Notes: generated by a model from the letters alone, not told the origin. Positions 17,742 to 26,590 are shown, counted from the stretch's first letter. The stretch is 52,930 bases of DNA from an uncultured Sphingobacteriales bacterium (GCA_937871285.1 CALMQS010000011.1:1-52930); one strand, 5' to 3'. A program made the numbers and translations.

Positions 17742-20270
17742 TCAATCTAATTGCTGCTGCATTTTACGCACCCGGTCTTCTAATTTTTCGGAGGTCAGAC
17801 TCTCCCTTAAGCTATCCACTTTAATGGGAAAACAGAAAGGGGTAAGCTGAGAGGGGAAAGTGATAACGATATGGGATTGCTGTATCCGTTCCAGCATATT
17901 GCGTAAACGGACTTCTTCCATCTGCTGATCCAATACTTCGCGATAAGCCTGCCGTATCAGCACATTACCTGCATCATATTCATTAAACACTTTAAAAAGC
18001 AGGGAGGCCGAAGACTGCAGGTGGCGCGCCTTTTTTTGCTCCCCGGGGAAACCCTGGAAGACCAGCCCGCCGATAACAGCAATATCCCTGAATTTGCGCA
18101 TAGCCATTTCTGTGGCATTTACGCTTCTTTGTATATCATTTAACAGGTTGTCGGGCGAAAAGAGCTCGTATACATTCGTATCATCTACCGGTATGGGTTG
18201 ATCACTCAGCAATTCAAAGCCGTAATCATTCATGGCAAAAGAAAAAGTGATGGATGTGATCCGGCTGATCCGCCATGCAAGAATAGCGGCCATAGCCTCA
18301 TGCACCAATCTCCCTTCGAATGGAAAAACAAACAGGTGGTAACCATCTTTTGTTTCAATATGCTCAATAAGCAGTTCGTTGTGTTTGGGCACATGCGATA
18401 GCTGTTCCTGCAAATCGAACAGGGGCCTTAACACATCTATTTCACTATCGTTCTGTTTTGTGATTTGCCTTTTGTGATTTGTTTTTTCCCTTCCGGCCTT
18501 ATTCAATTCTTCTCTCAACTTTTTTCCCAGGTTGGCCGATAAAGGCATCCTGCCGCCCTGCCAGCTAGGAACAATGGATTTTTTTGAGTTAGACTTTTTT
18601 ACCAGCACGGTCATATCTTTTATTCCTGCCAGTTCCACATTCCTGCCGGCGAGCGTAAACACAGCTCCCTGCTCCAGTCTTGATATGAACCATTCTTCAA
18701 TCACCCCGATATACCCGCCCGACATGAATTTTACTTTCAGCATGGCTTCACTTACAATAGTACCTATATGCATACGGTGACGCATAGCTACGCGGCGATT
18801 GGTAATACGATACAGCCCGTTAATGATCTCTACCTTTTTAAATTCATCATATTGCTGCAGTGCTACCCCGCCAGCAGTAATAAATTGTAAGATCTGCAGC
18901 CATTCATCCCGCGTCATATCTTTATAACAATGGGTTGCCAGTACTTCTTTATAAATGATGTCCGGATCAAAGCCATCCGAAACCGCAAGCGTACAGAGAT
19001 ATTGAATCAATACATCAAAGCACAGCAGCATGGGTTCGCGGCTTTCAATCAAATCTTCAGCTATGGCACTTTTCAATGCCGAGGCTTCCACCAGTTCCAG
19101 GGAGTGGGTAGGTAAGAAGTATATTTTGCTTACCGCATCCGGTTGATGACCACTACGGCCAGCCCTTTGTAAAAAACGTGCTACACCTTTGGGCGAACCT
19201 ACCTGTATAACCGTTTCCACCGGCCTGAAATCAACGCCCAGATCCAGGCTTGCCGTACAAACCACTGCTTTCAGAATGCCGGCATGCAATGCTTCTTCTA
19301 CCCATGTTCTTAACTCGGGCTCAATGCTCCCATGGTGCAAAGCAATAGCACCCGCTAATTCCGGCGCTGTATTCAACAGCCCCTGGTACCATGTTTCACT
19401 CATGCCCCTGGTATTAATGAAGATGAGCGTAGTGCGGCTTTGATCAATAATAGGAATTACTTTATCAATCAGTTTTATTCCCAGATGTCCTGCCCAGGGA
19501 TATTTTTCAATTTCATCGGGGAAAATAGATTCAACTTCAATATTTTTTTTCAGTCGGGCACGAACAATTACCGGCTGCGTTTTACGCGAAAGCGAAGCAT
19601 GCAATACTTCCCCGGCTTCTTTCAGATTACCGATTGTAGCGGAGATGCCCCAGATAAGGGGGAAAGATGAGTGGTGAATAGTGAGTGGTGAATGGTGAAT
19701 GGTTGGAGTGCGCAGCGCTACCAGTCTGCTGACGGCCAGCTCTACCTGTACGCCTCTTTTGCTGCCCAGCAACTCATGCCATTCATCCACCGCGATGATC
19801 TTTAGGGAAGCGAAAAATTCAGCATAATTTTTTTGTGCCAGCAGCAGGTGCAGGCTTTCGGGCGTAATGATCAATATTTCGGGAGGATGCTTTTTCTGTA
19901 GCTGCCGTTCGGCCGCGGAGGTATCGCCATTGCGTATGCTTATGCGCCAGCGCATACCCAGCTCCGTTATTACTTCTTCCATAGCCCTGCCTATATCTTT
20001 AGCCAGTGCGCGTAAAGGCGTGATCCATAGCAACTGCAGCTTACTGCCTGCTCTGCTTTTATAATCAGCCGGGTGTTGATTAATGAAATCTATTACAACA
20101 CCCAGGAAAACGGAAAATGTTTTACCAAACCCTGTAGGCGCGTTTACCAACCCGCTTTTGCCATTAATGATATGCTGCCAGGTTTCTTCCTGGAAGGTAA
20201 AAGGTTTAAAATCCTTTTTAGCCAACCATTGCTGTATTACCTTATATCCTGCTGACTGATGCAATTGCAT
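17742..20270 (-). CDS. Lhr-type, ligase-associated DEXH-box DNA helicase
   Basis: An 842-residue superfamily 2 helicase. The motifs run in order: motif I NAPTGFGKTFSVFL, motif II VDEWHELLGSKRG, motif III SAT in GISATIG, motif V SLDLGVDF and motif VI FLQRAGRSGHQPD. A long C-terminal Lhr-type region follows, with FVFPFEGRLVHEAMAAILAWR. In many bacteria this helicase sits with an ATP-dependent ligase, an MBL exonuclease and a phosphoesterase for DNA repair. None of those are next to it here. Two stretches look like in-frame repeat insertions: TPTIHHSPLTIHHSSF (about residues 187-203) and NHKRQITKQN (about 597-607). A candidate promoter at 20358-20365 would place a REP palindrome in the mRNA leader. 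Confidence 0.9.
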   Translation of the reverse strand: MQLHQSAGYKVIQQWLAKKDFKPFTFQEETWQHIINGKSGLVNAPTGFGKTFSVFLGVVIDFINQHPADYKSRAGSKLQLLWITPLRALAKDIGRAMEEVITELGMRWRISIRNGDTSAAERQLQKKHPPEILIITPESLHLLLAQKNYAEFFASLKIIAVDEWHELLGSKRGVQVELAVSRLVALRTPTIHHSPLTIHHSSFPLIWGISATIGNLKEAGEVLHASLSRKTQPVIVRARLKKNIEVESIFPDEIEKYPWAGHLGIKLIDKVIPIIDQSRTTLIFINTRGMSETWYQGLLNTAPELAGAIALHHGSIEPELRTWVEEALHAGILKAVVCTASLDLGVDFRPVETVIQVGSPKGVARFLQRAGRSGHQPDAVSKIYFLPTHSLELVEASALKSAIAEDLIESREPMLLCFDVLIQYLCTLAVSDGFDPDIIYKEVLATHCYKDMTRDEWLQILQFITAGGVALQQYDEFKKVEIINGLYRITNRRVAMRHRMHIGTIVSEAMLKVKFMSGGYIGVIEEWFISRLEQGAVFTLAGRNVELAGIKDMTVLVKKSNSKKSIVPSWQGGRMPLSANLGKKLREELNKAGREKTNHKRQITKQNDSEIDVLRPLFDLQEQLSHVPKHNELLIEHIETKDGYHLFVFPFEGRLVHEAMAAILAWRISRITSITFSFAMNDYGFELLSDQPIPVDDTNVYELFSPDNLLNDIQRSVNATEMAMRKFRDIAVIGGLVFQGFPGEQKKARHLQSSASLLFKVFNEYDAGNVLIRQAYREVLDQQMEEVRLRNMLERIQQSHIVITFPSQLTPFCFPIKVDSLRESLTSEKLEDRVRKMQQQLD
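18451..18490. repeat. In-frame TTTTGTGATTTG direct repeat inside the helicase gene
   Basis: TTTTGTGATTTG occurs at 18456-18467 and again at 18470-18481. On the coding strand it yields the polar stretch NHKRQITKQN. The shared decamer TTTGTGATTT also lies in the intergenic repeat and ispD end near 9173-9182. Confidence 0.55.
19661..19710. repeat. In-frame GTGAATG-type tandem repeat inside the helicase gene
   Basis: Degenerate tandem units of GAGTGGTGAATAGT and GTGAATGGTGAATGG run from about 19669 to 19706. On the coding strand they read TIHHSPLTIHHS. The unit also appears outside genes near 26533-26546. Confidence 0.6.
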
Positions 20271-20293
20271 GGAGGATTATTTAGCGCCAACCT

Positions 20294-20331
20294 CGCCAAC
20301 CTCACAGGTCTTAAGACCTGTGAGGTTGGCG
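20294..20331. repeat. REP-like perfect palindrome
   Basis: A perfect 38-base palindrome centred on CTTAAG, with arms reading inward CGCCAACCTCACAGGTCTT. A second CGCCAACCTC copy lies just to its left (20286-20294 region). The core CTCACAGGTCT/AGACCTGTGAG is shared with the element at 21008-21048. The two flank a transposase of the family known to mobilise REP elements. Confidence 0.85.
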
Positions 20332-20357
20332 CAGCCCAAAAAATCTTTAAATTTTCC

Positions 20358-20365
20358 CAAAAATA
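20358..20365 (-). promoter_or_regulatory. Minus-strand -7 promoter element for the helicase gene
   Basis: Reads TATTTTTG on the minus strand, matching TAnnTTTG. Transcripts from here would carry the REP palindrome at 20294-20331 in their leader before the helicase start at 20270. No -33 element was found. Confidence 0.35.
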
Positions 20366-20383
20366 AATTAAATTAACACCACT

Positions 20384-21007
20384 ATGACACACCAAAACAC
20401 CATTCAGAAACTCCACCCCGGAGGATACTACCACATTTACAACCGTGGTAACAACAGGGAAACCATTTTTAAAGAACCGGCCAACTATGCTTATTTTTTA
20501 ACGCTCTGGGAAAAGTATATAGAACCCGTTGCCCAAACCTTTTGCTATAACCTGCTGCCCAATCATTTTCATTTTTTTATTCGCGTAAGGGAGGTCCCGC
20601 AAATCTGCGAGACCTGTGAGACCTTGCAGCCCGGCAAACCCATCGAACAGCACTTCTCCAACCTTTTCAACGCTTACGCCAAAGCCATCAATAAAAGGTA
20701 TAACCGCACGGGCAGCCTGTTCCAGGAAAGGTTCAGAAGAAAGGAAATTGACAGCGATGATTATCGCACTACCATCATTGGCTACATCATCACCAACGCG
20801 GTAAAGCACGGGTATTGTACTAACGTTGAAGCCTATCCCTGGTCGGCTTACCATAACCTGGTATCTGATAAGCCCACCGGTTTATTAAGAGATGAGCTGA
20901 CCCAATGGTTCGGCAACAGAATGGCTTTTATCAACTATATTAAAAATTATACCAACGAAATAACAGGGTGGGGAAATTTCCTGGAACATGAGAATGATGA
21001 TAACTAA
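20384..21007 (+). CDS. REP-associated tyrosine transposase (RAYT, Y1/TnpA-REP family)
   Basis: A 207-residue HUH-type single-strand transposase. The fold starts with GGYYHIYNRGNNRETIF. The metal-binding HUH motif is LPNHFHFFIRV. The block INKRYNRTGSLFQERFRRKEI is followed by the helix YRTTIIGYIITNAVKHGY, which carries the candidate nucleophilic tyrosine. Family members nick and join REP palindromes. Matching palindromes lie 53 bases before the start codon and at the very end of the gene, supporting this role. A piece of REP-like sequence is also embedded in the coding region (20599-20629), giving CETCETLQ. All key motifs are present, so it may still be active. Confidence 0.92.
   Translation: MTHQNTIQKLHPGGYYHIYNRGNNRETIFKEPANYAYFLTLWEKYIEPVAQTFCYNLLPNHFHFFIRVREVPQICETCETLQPGKPIEQHFSNLFNAYAKAINKRYNRTGSLFQERFRRKEIDSDDYRTTIIGYIITNAVKHGYCTNVEAYPWSAYHNLVSDKPTGLLRDELTQWFGNRMAFINYIKNYTNEITGWGNFLEHENDDN
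20599..20629. repeat. REP-derived segment inside the transposase gene
   Basis: GCGAGACCTGTGAGACCTTG shares the GACCTGTGAG core of the two flanking palindromes. It lies in frame within the RAYT gene, just after the HUH motif, where it encodes ICETCETLQ. Confidence 0.55.
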
Positions 21008-21048
21008 GGGCAGATCTCACAGGTCTTGCAGACCTGTGAGATCTGCCC
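21008..21048. repeat. REP-like palindrome at the transposase/S9 peptidase junction
   Basis: Arms GGGCAGATCTCACAGGTCT and its exact complement (19 bases each) surround a TGC loop. It starts directly after the RAYT stop codon. Most of it lies inside the convergent S9 peptidase reading frame, encoding that protein's last residues and its TGA stop. As a strong hairpin it may also end both transcripts. Confidence 0.85.
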
Positions 21049-23200
21049 CTTCCAGCCTGAGCAAAAATGCATATTCCAGCGCTATATCCTTCAGGTAATC
21101 GAACCGGCCGGAAGCGCCTCCATGCCCAAAATCCATATTGGTATGCAGCAATAGAATATTATCGTCTGTTTTCATCGCCCGGAGTTTCGCTACCCACTTT
21201 GCGGGCTCAAAATATTGTACCTGGCTGTCGTGCAGCCCCGTAGTTACCAGCATATTGGGATAATCTTTTTTTTCAACATTTTCATAGGGCGAGTAAGATT
21301 TCATGTAATCATAAGCTTCTTTACTTTTTTCCGGATTACCCCATTCATCATATTCATTGGTAGTTAAGGGAATGCCGGCATCGAGCATGGTATTCACCAC
21401 ATCTACAAAGGGCACCTGTGCAATAACGCCATGCCAGAGATCGGGCGCCATATTTACCACTGCACCCATCAGCAAGCCACCGGCGCTGCCGCCCTGCGCA
21501 TATAAATGTGCCGCAGAAGTAAATTTTTCTTTTATCAAAAATTCACCACAGTCAATAAAATCCGTAAACGTATTTTTCTTCTTCATCATTTTGCCATCTT
21601 CATACCACTGCCTCCCCATTTCCTCACCCCCACGGATATGCGCTATGGCGAACACGAAACCGCGGTTGAGCAAACTAATCCGGCTGCTGTTAAAAGTGGC
21701 ATTCATACTATAGCCATACGATCCGTAGCCGTATAACAATAAAGGCGCTTTACCGTCTTTTACCAGCCCCTTTTTATATACTATAGAAACAGGGATTGCA
21801 GATCCGTCTCTCGCCATAGCATACAATCTTTCCGAAGTGTATTCTTTCGTATCGTAGCCACCCAACACTTCCTGTTGTTTCATGAGCTTCTTTTCTCCGG
21901 TGCTCATATTGTAATCGTAAGTAGTATTGGGCGTTACCAAAGAAGTGTAGGTATAGCGCAGTACAGCGGTATTAAATTCGGGGTTAGTGCCGGTGGCAGC
22001 ACTGTAAGCCGGTTCCTCAAAATCAATATAATGCTCCTGCCCCGAAGGCATATTGCGTACACGCAATTGGATCAGTCCGTTTTTACGTTCGGTAACAACC
22101 AGGTAGTCTTTAAATACATCAATATCTTCGATCAATACATCAGGACGGTGGGGAATAACTTCCTTCCAGGTGCTGCTGTCTGTTTTGTTCAGCGGACATT
22201 CCATCAACCTGAAGTTTTTGGCATCTAAGTTGGTCACAACATAAAACTTATCACCGATGTCTCTCACATCATACAATACTTCTTTCATGCGGGGTTGAAA
22301 AACCATAAACGCTGCATCGGGTTCGTTGGCTTTGATGAAACGCATCTCCGTGGAAAGCGTAGCCTGGGAAACAATAAATATGAACTTACCCGATTTCGTT
22401 TTTCCCACACCAATATAATTCGTAGGATCTTTTTCTTCGTACACTGTTACATCCTGTGCTTCGCTGGTATTTAATTTGTGCCGCCTTATTTTTTCTGTAA
22501 GGAGGGTATTGGGGTTATTAAGGGTGTAAAACAATGTGTTATTGTTATTGGCCCAGGCAGAACTACCAGTTGTGCCTTTTATGGACTCTTTAAACAGTTC
22601 GCCGGTTTCTAAATTCTTTATATAAATCGTAAACTGCCGGCGCGATACGGTATCTACCCCAAAAGCCAGCAGCTTATTATCTTCGCTTACATTAAACCCG
22701 GTGGCGGCGTAGTAAGGATGCCCTTTTGCCAGTTCGTCCACATCCAATAGAATTTCTTCCGGTGCATCCAGGCTTCCTTTTTTCCGGCAGTACTTATAAT
22801 ATTGTTTCCCGTCTTCTGTTCTGGTATAATAGAAGTACCCGTTTTTAAGAACAGGAACAGATTCATCTTTTTCCTTTATTCTGCCCTTCATCTCTTCATA
22901 TAGCTTTTCTCTTAAAACTTTTGAGCTGCTCATCATGGTATCCAGATAGGCATTTTCTTCATTCAGATAATTTATCACTTCCGTACTGTCTGGTCCTTTC
23001 TTAAAATAATCAATCATCCAGTAATAATGATCTGTTATGGTATCGCCATGTAACGTACGCTGATGTTCTTTAATGGCAGCTACCGGCGGTTTAATATCCA
23101 TGTTCCACATATAGTCTTTTTTTTCGTCTTTTGTTTGTGTATGGCATGCAACCGTAAAAACGAATGCTGCAAAAATAAAGAGGGGAAGATGCATTCTCAT
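21017..23200 (-). CDS. S9 prolyl oligopeptidase-family lipoprotein (oligopeptidase B-like)
   Basis: A 727-residue serine peptidase. The start MRMHLPLFIFAAFVFTVAC is a lipoprotein signal with Cys19 as lipid anchor, so the enzyme should sit in the periplasm or outer membrane. The N-terminal beta-propeller (about 40-450) begins with DHYYWMIDYFKKG. The C-terminal hydrolase domain contains GYGSYG, the nucleophile elbow GGSAGGLLMG and the catalytic His in MDFGHGGASGRFDYLKD. The order and YxxPxxxF-like opening suit oligopeptidase B, which cleaves after basic residues in short peptides. The C-terminal residues ADLTGLQDL and the stop codon are encoded by a REP palindrome, so the natural end has been replaced. 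Confidence 0.92.
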   Translation of the reverse strand: MRMHLPLFIFAAFVFTVACHTQTKDEKKDYMWNMDIKPPVAAIKEHQRTLHGDTITDHYYWMIDYFKKGPDSTEVINYLNEENAYLDTMMSSSKVLREKLYEEMKGRIKEKDESVPVLKNGYFYYTRTEDGKQYYKYCRKKGSLDAPEEILLDVDELAKGHPYYAATGFNVSEDNKLLAFGVDTVSRRQFTIYIKNLETGELFKESIKGTTGSSAWANNNNTLFYTLNNPNTLLTEKIRRHKLNTSEAQDVTVYEEKDPTNYIGVGKTKSGKFIFIVSQATLSTEMRFIKANEPDAAFMVFQPRMKEVLYDVRDIGDKFYVVTNLDAKNFRLMECPLNKTDSSTWKEVIPHRPDVLIEDIDVFKDYLVVTERKNGLIQLRVRNMPSGQEHYIDFEEPAYSAATGTNPEFNTAVLRYTYTSLVTPNTTYDYNMSTGEKKLMKQQEVLGGYDTKEYTSERLYAMARDGSAIPVSIVYKKGLVKDGKAPLLLYGYGSYGYSMNATFNSSRISLLNRGFVFAIAHIRGGEEMGRQWYEDGKMMKKKNTFTDFIDCGEFLIKEKFTSAAHLYAQGGSAGGLLMGAVVNMAPDLWHGVIAQVPFVDVVNTMLDAGIPLTTNEYDEWGNPEKSKEAYDYMKSYSPYENVEKKDYPNMLVTTGLHDSQVQYFEPAKWVAKLRAMKTDDNILLLHTNMDFGHGGASGRFDYLKDIALEYAFLLRLEGADLTGLQDL

Positions 23201-23307
23201 AAAAACACCTTTTTTATAAATGTTATATAAAAAATGTAATCAACAGCTATCGCTGCCAAACAATGATATCCGGCACGCCAATGAAAACTTTATTACAGAG
23301 GACGGCT

Positions 23308-25254
23308 CTAAAGAATGCCTTTTTTTGCGGGAGAGCTCAGCTTTTGGTTCATCATTTCCCTTACGGCAAAAGCTATGGCGTTGGCATCATAGCCGCATTC
23401 TTTTTGCAGCTCTCTGGGGGTACCCTGCTCTATTACGCGATCGGGTATTCCTAATATTTTTACCTGTGCATGGTATTGATGAAGTGCCATAAACTCCAGT
23501 ACAGCGCTTCCAAATCCTCCCTGCACTGTGCCATCTTCCACGGTAATGATTTTATTAAACTTACTGCATACTTCGTGCAGTAAATTTTCATCCAGCGGTT
23601 TGGCAAAGCGCATATCATAATGTGCAGGATTCAGCTCTTCCGCTCTCAATTCACGTATGGCTGCGGCTGCAAAATTTCCGGGATGACCAAAGGATAATAT
23701 GGCAATCGCTTCACCGTCCTTTAATTTCCTTCCGGTTCCCGGCTTAATTGCTTTCATCTCCGTTCTCCATTCAGGCATTACGCCTTCGCCGCGGGGATAG
23801 CGGATGACGAAAGGATGGGTATTTTCGTCTAACTGTGCTGTATACATGAGGTTGCGCAATTCACTTTCATTCAGGGGCGCGCTTACAATCATGTTAGGAA
23901 TGCAGCGCATATAAGCTATATCGTATGCGCCATGATGCGTGGCACCATCTTCCCCTACCAATCCGGCACGGTCAAGGCAAAAGATAACGGGCAGATCCTG
24001 GATAGCTACATCGTGCACCACCTGGTCGTAGGCCCTTTGCATAAAAGAAGAGTAGATATTGCAGAATACTTTCATACCCTGCGTGGCCATACCCGCGCTC
24101 AGGGTTACGGCATGCTGCTCGCAAATGCCTACATCAAAAGCGCGATCCGGCATTTTATCCATCATAAATTTCAATGATGAGCCTGAGGGCATTGCGGGTG
24201 TAACCCCTAATATTTTACTGTTTTTTTCTGCCAGTTCTATAATGGTATGACCAAAAACATCCTGGTATTTGGGTGGCTGTGGCAGATCAAATTTCTTTTT
24301 ATAGATCTCGCCGGTTATCTTATCGAACAAACCCGGTGCATGCCATTTTGTTTGATCTTTTTCGGCAAGGGAATAGCCTTTGCCCTTTACCGTTAAAATA
24401 TGCAGCAGCTTGGGCCCCGGGATTTTTTTCAGGTCCTGTAAAACATCTACCAGCTTGTTGATATTATGCCCGTCTATAGGACCAAAATAGCGAAGGTTTA
24501 ACGATTCAAAAAGATTGCTGCTCTTGCTCACGAATCCTTTAATGCTATGCTCCAGCTTGCTGGCCATTTCCCGGGTAAAGCGTTTGCCTACCGGTAACTT
24601 ACCTAACGCATTCCAGATATCATCTTTTAACTTATTATAGGTTTGGGAAGTAGTAATGTCTGTAAGATATTCCTTCAGCGCCCCCACGTTCTGATCAATG
24701 CTCATGCAATTGTCGTTGAGAATGATCAGCATATCGGCATCCGTCACACCAGCATGGTTCATGCCTTCAAAAGCAATACCCGCAGTCATGGCTCCATCTC
24801 CAATGATCGCCACGGATTTCCTGTCTTCATGTTTGTATTTGGCGGCCATGGCCATGCCCAGCGCCGCGGAAATAGAAGTGGAAGAATGCCCAACGCCAAA
24901 ACTGTCGTATTCGCTTTCCGCGCGCCGGGGAAAGCCGCTTAGCCCTTTGTATTTACGGTTGGTATAAAAGGCGTCTCTCCGGCCTGTTAAAATTTTATGC
25001 CCATAAGCCTGGTGCCCTACATCCCATACCAACTGGTCGAAAGGCGTATTCAGCACATAATGCAGGGCAACAGTAAGTTCTACCACGCCCAGGCTGGCGC
25101 CAAAATGTCCGCCATGTACACTTACCACGTCAATAATATATTGACGGAGTTCACTGCATACCTGGTGGAGTTGCTCCCGGCTTAATGTTTTAAGATCTTT
25201 CGGATCGTTGATTTGTTGTAAAAGCGGCCCTGGTGTTATATCCATGTAAAACAT
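23308..25254 (-). CDS. dxs: 1-deoxy-D-xylulose-5-phosphate synthase
   Basis: A 648-residue thiamine-diphosphate enzyme that makes deoxyxylulose phosphate from pyruvate and glyceraldehyde phosphate, the first step of the MEP pathway. The N-terminal domain has VWDVGHQAYGHKILTGR and the TPP motif IGDGAMTAG to LNDNCMSID. The pyrimidine domain has VGICEQHAVTLSAGMA, with the catalytic Glu, and DRAGLVGEDGATHHGAYD. The C-terminal transketolase domain ends VLEFMALHQYHAQVKILGIPDR. The second Met (ATG 25245) is an alternative start. A TACTTTTG -7 element on the minus strand (25268-25275) fits either. Confidence 0.97.
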   Translation of the reverse strand: MFYMDITPGPLLQQINDPKDLKTLSREQLHQVCSELRQYIIDVVSVHGGHFGASLGVVELTVALHYVLNTPFDQLVWDVGHQAYGHKILTGRRDAFYTNRKYKGLSGFPRRAESEYDSFGVGHSSTSISAALGMAMAAKYKHEDRKSVAIIGDGAMTAGIAFEGMNHAGVTDADMLIILNDNCMSIDQNVGALKEYLTDITTSQTYNKLKDDIWNALGKLPVGKRFTREMASKLEHSIKGFVSKSSNLFESLNLRYFGPIDGHNINKLVDVLQDLKKIPGPKLLHILTVKGKGYSLAEKDQTKWHAPGLFDKITGEIYKKKFDLPQPPKYQDVFGHTIIELAEKNSKILGVTPAMPSGSSLKFMMDKMPDRAFDVGICEQHAVTLSAGMATQGMKVFCNIYSSFMQRAYDQVVHDVAIQDLPVIFCLDRAGLVGEDGATHHGAYDIAYMRCIPNMIVSAPLNESELRNLMYTAQLDENTHPFVIRYPRGEGVMPEWRTEMKAIKPGTGRKLKDGEAIAILSFGHPGNFAAAAIRELRAEELNPAHYDMRFAKPLDENLLHEVCSKFNKIITVEDGTVQGGFGSAVLEFMALHQYHAQVKILGIPDRVIEQGTPRELQKECGYDANAIAFAVREMMNQKLSSPAKKGIL

Positions 25255-25267
25255 GTTGAATCAATAA

Positions 25268-25275
25268 CAAAAGTA
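25268..25275 (-). promoter_or_regulatory. Minus-strand -7 promoter element for dxs
   Basis: Reads TACTTTTG on the minus strand (TAnnTTTG), 13 bases from ATG 25254 and 22 from ATG 25245. No -33 TTG is visible at the usual distance. Confidence 0.4.
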
Positions 25276-25451
25276 AGATATAAATGCTTTTTAAGTGAAG
25301 GAATTATCCGGCCGCGATATCAGCCACGACAGGTTGATAATCAATAAGTAAACTGAACATATTCCCATTTCACCTCCGCCGTTAACCCGCATTTTTCGCC
25401 ACTAGTAATACAATATTTCCGGTAAGAGGGAGAAATGTTTAGATTTGATAT

Positions 25452-26513
25452 ATGCTATCTAAAATATCAAGATACTGGTGGTGCCAGATTTGTGGATGGG
25501 GGATATTTGCGCTCATTAATATCTTTTTTGCCTACACCTATGATAAAACAATATCAGAAAAATTAATTATCCGTCTCCTTATCGCTTTGTCGCTGGGTAT
25601 ACCCATTACCCATATTCTGCGTAACGTTATTATTAAACGCAACTGGTTAGTATTACCTGTTGAAAAAATTGTTCCGCGGCTTTTTATCTGCATTGTTATA
25701 GCCAGCTTTATTTACTCGCTTAGCCTGCTCACTTTTTTTGAGCTGTTCAATTTGTCTGAAACGGATCCCAAAAAGAAAGTGGCTTTTATCAACATACTGG
25801 TGCTCAGGACCTTCGACAGCTCTCTCATTTTAATGGTATGGGTACTTATCTACTATGTATATCATTTCTTCCAGAAAAATAAAAAGCAGGAAGTAGATAC
25901 TTTCCGCCTGCAGTCGCTGGTAAAGGAACTGGAGCTTAAAACCATTAAATCGCATATCAACCCGCATTTCATTTTTAACTCGTTGAACAGTATCAGGGCT
26001 TTGGTAGATGAAAATCCCCAGCGGGCCAGGCGGGCGATCACTGAACTGAGCAATATCCTGCGCAGCAGCATGCAAACGGAAAAAATGGAGACGGTGCCCT
26101 TAGAACAGGAGCTGAATATAGTAAAGGACTACTTAGCGCTGGAACAAATGCGCTTTGAAGAACGCTTAAAAGTACAGTTCCACATTGATGAAGATACGCT
26201 GTGCCAGCCCATACCACCAATGATGCTGCAAACTCTCGCGGAAAACGCCATTAAACACGGCATCAGTAAACAGGTAAATGGCGGAGTGGTTACTATTACT
26301 TCGGATTTTGTAGATGATCATCATGAGATCATTATCCGCAACAGTGGATTTTTAAACGGCAACGCAGGGCACATGGGCTTTGGGCTGCAAAGCACGCAGG
26401 ATCGGCTCAATCTTTTATTTGGCACAAAAGCCACATTTGAGATTAAGGACATACCAGGCAATATGGTGGAAGCAAAGGTGGTAATGCCGCTATATAACAG
26501 CCTGGCGAAATAA
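25452..26513 (+). CDS. LytS-type sensor histidine kinase
   Basis: A 353-residue membrane kinase. Four hydrophobic segments (about 10-30, 42-60, 72-95, 115-137) form the sensor part, with no separate periplasmic domain. The His_kinase (PF06580-type) domain begins with LKTIKSHINPHFIFNSLNSI, which contains the phosphorylated histidine. The ATPase domain has PPMMLQTLAENAIKHGIS (N box) and GHMGFGLQSTQDRLNLLFG (G box). It should phosphorylate the LytTR regulator encoded 108 bases downstream. A TAGATTTG element (25440-25447) ends only four bases before the ATG, suggesting either a leaderless message or a chance match. Confidence 0.92.
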   Translation: MLSKISRYWWCQICGWGIFALINIFFAYTYDKTISEKLIIRLLIALSLGIPITHILRNVIIKRNWLVLPVEKIVPRLFICIVIASFIYSLSLLTFFELFNLSETDPKKKVAFINILVLRTFDSSLILMVWVLIYYVYHFFQKNKKQEVDTFRLQSLVKELELKTIKSHINPHFIFNSLNSIRALVDENPQRARRAITELSNILRSSMQTEKMETVPLEQELNIVKDYLALEQMRFEERLKVQFHIDEDTLCQPIPPMMLQTLAENAIKHGISKQVNGGVVTITSDFVDDHHEIIIRNSGFLNGNAGHMGFGLQSTQDRLNLLFGTKATFEIKDIPGNMVEAKVVMPLYNSLAK

Positions 26514-26520
26514 ACATATT

Positions 26521-26590
26521 GGTGTGTGAAATGGGTGAATGGTGAGAGGATCTCTTACCTTTATCATCTCTCTTTTACCGTTTCACAATA
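26521..26590. repeat. Imperfect inverted repeat with GTGAATGG units
   Basis: The gap between the kinase and regulator genes contains GTGAAATGGGTGAATGGTGAG, written here as two parts GTGAAATGGG and TGAATGGTGAG. It is mirrored by a TTTTACCGTTTCAC stretch at 26572-26585. The GTGAATGGTGA unit is the one found in frame in the helicase gene. Confidence 0.45.
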
